This document shows, in pieces, positions 60,059 to 64,000 of a stretch of DNA of 64,000 nucleotides. The number at the start of each line of letters is the position of its first letter. Within the stretch, counting starts at the first letter, position 1. Origin of the DNA: Diphasiastrum complanatum (lineage: Eukaryota; Streptophyta; Lycopodiopsida; Lycopodiales; Lycopodiaceae); NCBI GenBank assembly GCA_029204225.1, contig CM055110.1, positions 14,138,796 through 14,202,795 on the forward strand, written 5' to 3'. Below the pieces are notes generated by a model. It did not search any database and had not been told where the DNA came from. It saw only the letters and a program-made list of their open reading frames with translations. Position numbers and translations under genes: made by a program.

Positions 60059-60662
60059 TGTTAATAAGAGGCCAAAACTCATTTTAGACTTAGAGATAAA
60101 CTTTTTGAAGTTATATTAGTTTAAACTACATTCAATAAACACTTTTGGAAAGTGTGGGAAAGTTGGTAGTCGAGTTTGAGAGAGATTCAAATTTGAACTT
60201 TGGGTACATTGAATCTAGACCCAAAAATAGTAGGGTTTACATTTTGGAGGGAAAGCCAAGTGGCCAAATAGGGTTTGGAAACTCTATAAAAGGATGTAAC
60301 TATTGGAGAGACACATCTTCTCTCTTCTCTCTCTCATTTCATCATTATACATGGTTCTCTTTGGGTTCTACTACTCATTGGTGCACTATCTTGGTGTTAT
60401 CTTGCAATCTTGTGTGTAGAATGATCATTTATTGCTATTTTCGGTTCCACACGTGTGAAATACAGTAGGGTATTGTAATTGTACGAACAGCAAACATATT
60501 TTATGTTTTGGTTCATGTTTGATCAATATCTCTTAGAGTTTGCATCTCATTTTGTATGTAGATGCTGATTTTTCTACATTGGCAGGATTGTTGGTTTGCT
60601 CCTTATTGTAACCAAAGATTTGGGACTTGGATTGGATCTTGAATGATCTGAAATCCTTCACA
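60059..60662 (+). repeat. 5' LTR of the copia element at 61.3 kb
   Basis: A candidate TG...CA span ending ...AAATCCTTCACA just before the primer-binding site. A TATA box, TATAAAAGG, lies at 60285-60293. The start at TGTTAATAAG (60059) is a best guess because no second LTR is in the window. Confidence 0.55.
60285..60293 (+). promoter_or_regulatory. LTR TATA box
   Basis: CTCTATAAAAGG, a canonical plant TATA context, about 375 bases before the primer-binding site. Confidence 0.65.
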
Positions 60663-60674
60663 TGGTATCAGAGC
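60663..60674 (+). promoter_or_regulatory. Primer-binding site, initiator tRNA-Met type
   Basis: TGGTATCAGAGC after CTTCACA. The leader to the ATG at 61264 is 589 bases. Confidence 0.9.
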
Positions 60675-61263
60675 TATTGTGTCTCAGGTTATGAAAGGAT
60701 CAGCCATCTTTAGCAAGAAGTTTGAGGAGTTACCAATGCTAGAGCATGCTAGATTGATCTCTACTCAAAAATCAGCATTTTTGCATGTGTAGAATTGATC
60801 TTTTGTAGGTCAAAACTCAATATAGGGTTATATACTTGATCAATTCCGATTTAACACTTGGCTTACTGGAATTAGATGATTTTTGGTGCATTAGGAAGGT
60901 CTCATTGGAGTCTACAAGAAGATATACCAAGTTTCTAGAAATTGCATGTAGAATTTGAGATATTCAATTTTTTGTGATTTTGTCAAAACCCTAATTTTGA
61001 TTGGATCTCTAGTTTGTGAGGTTACTGAACTTTATTTGAGTGTGTTTCAATCTTAGGAAGTGGCAAGAATCATTAGATTGAGGATAGATCATAGGTTGAT
61101 CAAGATTTCACTATTCTATGTGTTGATTTTCTAGTTAGAAGTGCTAGAAGAGATTTGAGAGGTTCCATATCTTTGTGATTTCTTCTTGAGTTCATTTTTT
61201 GACATTCAAGAGAGTGCTTTGTGCATTGGAACAGGTTGAAAGAGAAGATCAGGTCACTTCAAC

Positions 61264-64000
61264 ATGGCTACAAGTGGTGGATTTATGTTGGAGAGCAATG
61301 ATAGGCTTACCTCAATCAACTATTCTACTTGGAAGGTGAGGATGGAGTCCTTATTGGAGATGAATGAGTTGATGGAGATTGTTGCAGGTGTGGAGGAGAG
61401 ACCTCAAGCACCTCAAGATCAAGTGAGGTATGACAAGAGAGCAAAGAAAGCTCTACACATGATTAAGATGAATGTTACCAATGAACTTCTCAAGGAAGTT
61501 GGTAAGTGCACATCATCTTTGGAGGCTTGGGAAATTTTGAAAAAGCTTTATGAATCCAAGTCTACATCAAGAGTGCTTACTCTTAGGAGGCAAATCTTTC
61601 AAAGTTTGCAAAAGAGGGAAGAGAGTACTCATGCTTTTGTTTTGAGGGTTAAGGCATTCAATGATGAGTTAGCATGTATTGATGAAAGCATTAAGGAGGT
61701 AGAGCTTGTTCAAGTTATACTTAATGGCTTGTTGGATGATCATGCTAATCTTGTTCAAAGTTTTGCTATTCAAAAGACTTTGCCAAGTATTGTGGATTTG
61801 CAAGAGATCTTGGTGAATGGGGAGTATAGGCTTCAATCAAGAGGAGGTGGATCTACATCGACATCTCATTATGAAGAGGATGCTATGTTCATCAAAGGCA
61901 AGTTCAAGGGCAAAGGCAAAGGCAAGTGGTCTAAAGGGCAAGATCAAGGTGAGACTTCTTCTTTTGGAAAAAAGAAAGATAAGTCTAAGTTGAAATGCTT
62001 TTATTGTGGAATCAAAGGGCATTTTGCAAATGAATGTTTGAAGAAGCAAAGAGATGAAGGTAGCAAGCAAATCAACTTTACTACTAATGATGAGGGTCTA
62101 GGTGGTGGTGATTCTCTTTTGATGTGTTCATCAAGTCCAATATCAAGTGAAGGTGACAAAGATTCATGGTGGATTGATAGTGGAGCTAGCTCACACATGA
62201 CTAGTCACAAGGAGTTCTTTACTTCTTTGGTCACTTATGATGGAGCCAAGAAAGCAATTCACATGGCCAATGGTGGTGAGTGTGTGATTGAAGGTATTGG
62301 TTCAATTCCTATTTGTCTCTCTACTAATAGGAAAGCAAGACTTGATGGTGTTCTTTACATTCCTTCACTTTCAAAGAATTTGCTAAGTGTTGGTCAAATG
62401 ATAAAGAAAGGATACATGGTAAAGTTTGGTGGTGATGCTTGTTTCATTACAAAGGAAGAAATCTTGGTTGCTAGGGGCAATAGACAAGGTAGACTTTTAA
62501 AGCTTGATGCTTTTGTTATGGCTAACAAAAAGGATGGAATGGAAAAGGAGATTGGTCTCAACTTTCCAAAGTTATCTTTTAGCATCAATAAGATTGTTGG
62601 ATCTTATGCAAAGTCTAACAAGCTTCCTTATGCTAGATCTAGGTCAAGATCTAATATGCTTCTTGGAGATGTTCATCTTTGTGCTAACTTGGCTAGTCTT
62701 GAGGATAATGATGGTGTTTCAATGGTTCTTCATGGCAAGTGCAAGCATGCAAAAGATAAGGAAAGAGCTAACTTCATCAATGGAGGTGAAGGTTCTTCCT
62801 TGGAAAAGATTGTTGTTAATGATTTCTTTGATCATATGTCAAAAGATGTTGCTAGGTGCATTCATGAAGGAGGTGGTTCTTCTACATTTTTTAGTGATGA
62901 GTCCAAGAAAGTCATTTTTGCAGCAAGTGGAGTCACATTTCCTCATAAAGAGAGTAGATCAAATGGTTCTATCAAGAGACTTGGTGAGGGAGATAGTCAC
63001 AAGTCAAGAAGAAGAGAAGTATGTGAAGAGTTCAAAGTAGGATGTACTTTGAATGATGTCATTTTGAATGATAGTGAGGAGGAATCATTATCATGTGAGT
63101 CATTACCTAAAACATTGAGTAGAAGTTCTTGTTTGAAAAAAGAGAGTACTTCAATCATTCTTATGTTGAATGTACTAATCATTTTTTTCATGGCTTCTAA
63201 TGTTTTTGAGGTTTCTACTTCTTATGATGCAATCATTAAGAGGGAGTCTTATGAAGGAAAGAGCAATGAAAGATTGGTTCTTGGGAAGATCCAAGGCATG
63301 GATCTCACATCTCTTCATCAACTCAAAGGATTCTATGATTATGAATTGATCACTCATGATCAAGATGGCAAAAAGTTGGTTGGAGAAGACTACATGGAAC
63401 AAATCGAGAGGCAATTTCTTCAAGGCAAGGGAGATCTCATTGGTGAGCTTATTGAGGTTTGTTATGGACTCAAGAGGGCTGGATTTATTAGGTTTGATAC
63501 TCATCTTCACCTACTCTACTTCATGTTGGATGGAAAATTTGGAATCTATCTTTTGATTTATGATGGTGACATTGGTGACATTGTTTTCACTAACCTTTGT
63601 GGGAGATCGAGATCAAGCATTGATGAGATCTTGTTGAATCTAGATCATATGTTTGAGAGGGAGTATTTCCAGAGGTTCAGGTCTGAAGATATTCATATCT
63701 TTGATATCTTTGATGATCAAGAGAAAGGTAAGCACATGGAAGCGACTCACTTTGCTTTATTCACATGTTTTGAAGAATTTTCTTGTGTAGATGAAGCTAT
63801 GCAAGTGGATATTGGTTCTCATGTTTTTCATACTAGAAAATCAAGTAATGGATCTGGAAAAAAAAGTTTGTTTAATGACTTTGATGATCAAGAGGAAGAT
63901 CAAGAGGTTGGTCTTAAAGGGCTTCAACAACACAAAAGGAAAGGTGGCAATTTGGAGCTAGTCAAGAGTATCAAAGGAAGGTTATTTGGCAAAGATGTTA
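61264..64000 (+). CDS. Copia gag-protease fused to a long unrecognised region (runs off window)
   Basis: At least 912 codons with no stop; the ORF is still open at 64000. Gag: residues 1-~230 (LTSINYSTWKVRMESLLEMN; ALHMIKMNVTNELLKEV; EAWEILKKLYESKSTSRVLT), basic G/K stretch 208-245, CCHC knuckle CFYCGIKGHFANEC at 245-258. Protease: WWIDSGASSHMTSHKEF with catalytic Asp 305, then VLYIPSLSKNLLSVGQMIKK. The usual GRLLKLDAFVMANK end of the pre-integrase N-terminus is at ~408-422. The WHxRxGH motif and integrase that should follow are absent. Instead residues ~424-912 are Ser/Lys/Asp-rich, with a hydrophobic segment (631-644, IILMLNVLIIFFMA) and a more globular-looking part (~670-830: LTSLHQLKGFYDYELITHDQ; GELIEVCYGLKRAGFIRFDT; LLYFMLDGKFGIYLLIYDGD). 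No family is recognised for this part. The start is the first ATG after the leader and matches the gag start at 59375. Confidence 0.85.
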   Translation, partial: MATSGGFMLESNDRLTSINYSTWKVRMESLLEMNELMEIVAGVEERPQAPQDQVRYDKRAKKALHMIKMNVTNELLKEVGKCTSSLEAWEILKKLYESKSTSRVLTLRRQIFQSLQKREESTHAFVLRVKAFNDELACIDESIKEVELVQVILNGLLDDHANLVQSFAIQKTLPSIVDLQEILVNGEYRLQSRGGGSTSTSHYEEDAMFIKGKFKGKGKGKWSKGQDQGETSSFGKKKDKSKLKCFYCGIKGHFANECLKKQRDEGSKQINFTTNDEGLGGGDSLLMCSSSPISSEGDKDSWWIDSGASSHMTSHKEFFTSLVTYDGAKKAIHMANGGECVIEGIGSIPICLSTNRKARLDGVLYIPSLSKNLLSVGQMIKKGYMVKFGGDACFITKEEILVARGNRQGRLLKLDAFVMANKKDGMEKEIGLNFPKLSFSINKIVGSYAKSNKLPYARSRSRSNMLLGDVHLCANLASLEDNDGVSMVLHGKCKHAKDKERANFINGGEGSSLEKIVVNDFFDHMSKDVARCIHEGGGSSTFFSDESKKVIFAASGVTFPHKESRSNGSIKRLGEGDSHKSRRREVCEEFKVGCTLNDVILNDSEEESLSCESLPKTLSRSSCLKKESTSIILMLNVLIIFFMASNVFEVSTSYDAIIKRESYEGKSNERLVLGKIQGMDLTSLHQLKGFYDYELITHDQDGKKLVGEDYMEQIERQFLQGKGDLIGELIEVCYGLKRAGFIRFDTHLHLLYFMLDGKFGIYLLIYDGDIGDIVFTNLCGRSRSSIDEILLNLDHMFEREYFQRFRSEDIHIFDIFDDQEKGKHMEATHFALFTCFEEFSCVDEAMQVDIGSHVFHTRKSSNGSGKKSLFNDFDDQEEDQEVGLKGLQQHKRKGGNLELVKSIKGRLFGKDV

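Larger units (their letters stand above)
60059..64000 (+). mobile_element. Ty1/copia element with atypical polyprotein, incomplete in window
   Basis: 5' LTR, primer-binding site, leader and intact ORF as listed. It interrupts the gag of an older related copia element. The intact frame, unlike every other element here, suggests a young insertion or a frame under selection. Integrase, RT and 3' LTR, if present, lie beyond the window. Confidence 0.75.

Noticed and set aside
63175-63510. Minus-strand open frame inside the copia polyprotein region
   Set aside because: Shadow of the 61264 frame, which is longer and has clear gag and protease motifs.

Overview
This window looks like plant nuclear DNA: one multi-exon host gene in a sea of degraded transposable elements. 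The host gene has GT-AG introns and encodes a HAK/KUP/KT potassium transporter. The element mix (Ty3/gypsy chromovirus, Ty1/copia, a LINE, a Helitron-like helicase, a Penelope-like element with an N-terminal GIY-YIG domain) and the low gene density suggest a large, repeat-rich genome. The Penelope-like relic points away from angiosperms, toward a fern, lycophyte, bryophyte or gymnosperm. That last step is inference; no species-specific marker was seen.

Layout. 1-2.6 kb: Helitron-type linker and PIF1 helicase pseudogene (+), followed by an unusual GIY-YIG nuclease ORF. 2.6-4.1 kb: repeats and 3' flank of the host gene. 4.1-14.06 kb: potassium transporter gene (-), nine exons rebuilt in phase to 783 aa, with a copia relic in its 3.5-kb intron. 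14.5-21.1 kb: chromovirus-type gypsy element (+). 21.1-23.8 kb: 5'-truncated LINE (+) ending at a (CT)n tract. 24.3-27.1 kb: second gypsy element (+), internally deleted, with its 3' LTR. 28.2-30.4 kb, perhaps to 31.4 kb: Penelope-like relic (-). 31.4-37.7 kb: mostly unrecognised, with short tandem duplications and microsatellites. 37.7-51.6 kb: several nested and inverted copia fragments, plus an unidentified multi-exon gene relic at 42.8-44.2 kb. 51.7-53.6 kb: an array of GAA/TTC half-sites resembling heat-shock elements, a gypsy pol tail, and a GAAGTC minisatellite. 53.9-58.0 kb: an LTR-like repeat pair containing (GA)n tracts and hairpin modules. 58-64 kb: two nested copia elements (+).

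The only long intact element ORF starts at 61264 and is still open at the window end (at least 912 codons). It begins as a copia gag and protease. Where the GAG-pre-integrase/integrase should follow, it runs into at least 489 residues I do not recognise, with a short hydrophobic segment. This is the best candidate for something undescribed; the helicase/GIY-YIG pairing at the start is second.

How the genes work together: only the potassium transporter looks like a working host gene. The rest are element genes, nearly all broken by stops, frameshifts or deletions.
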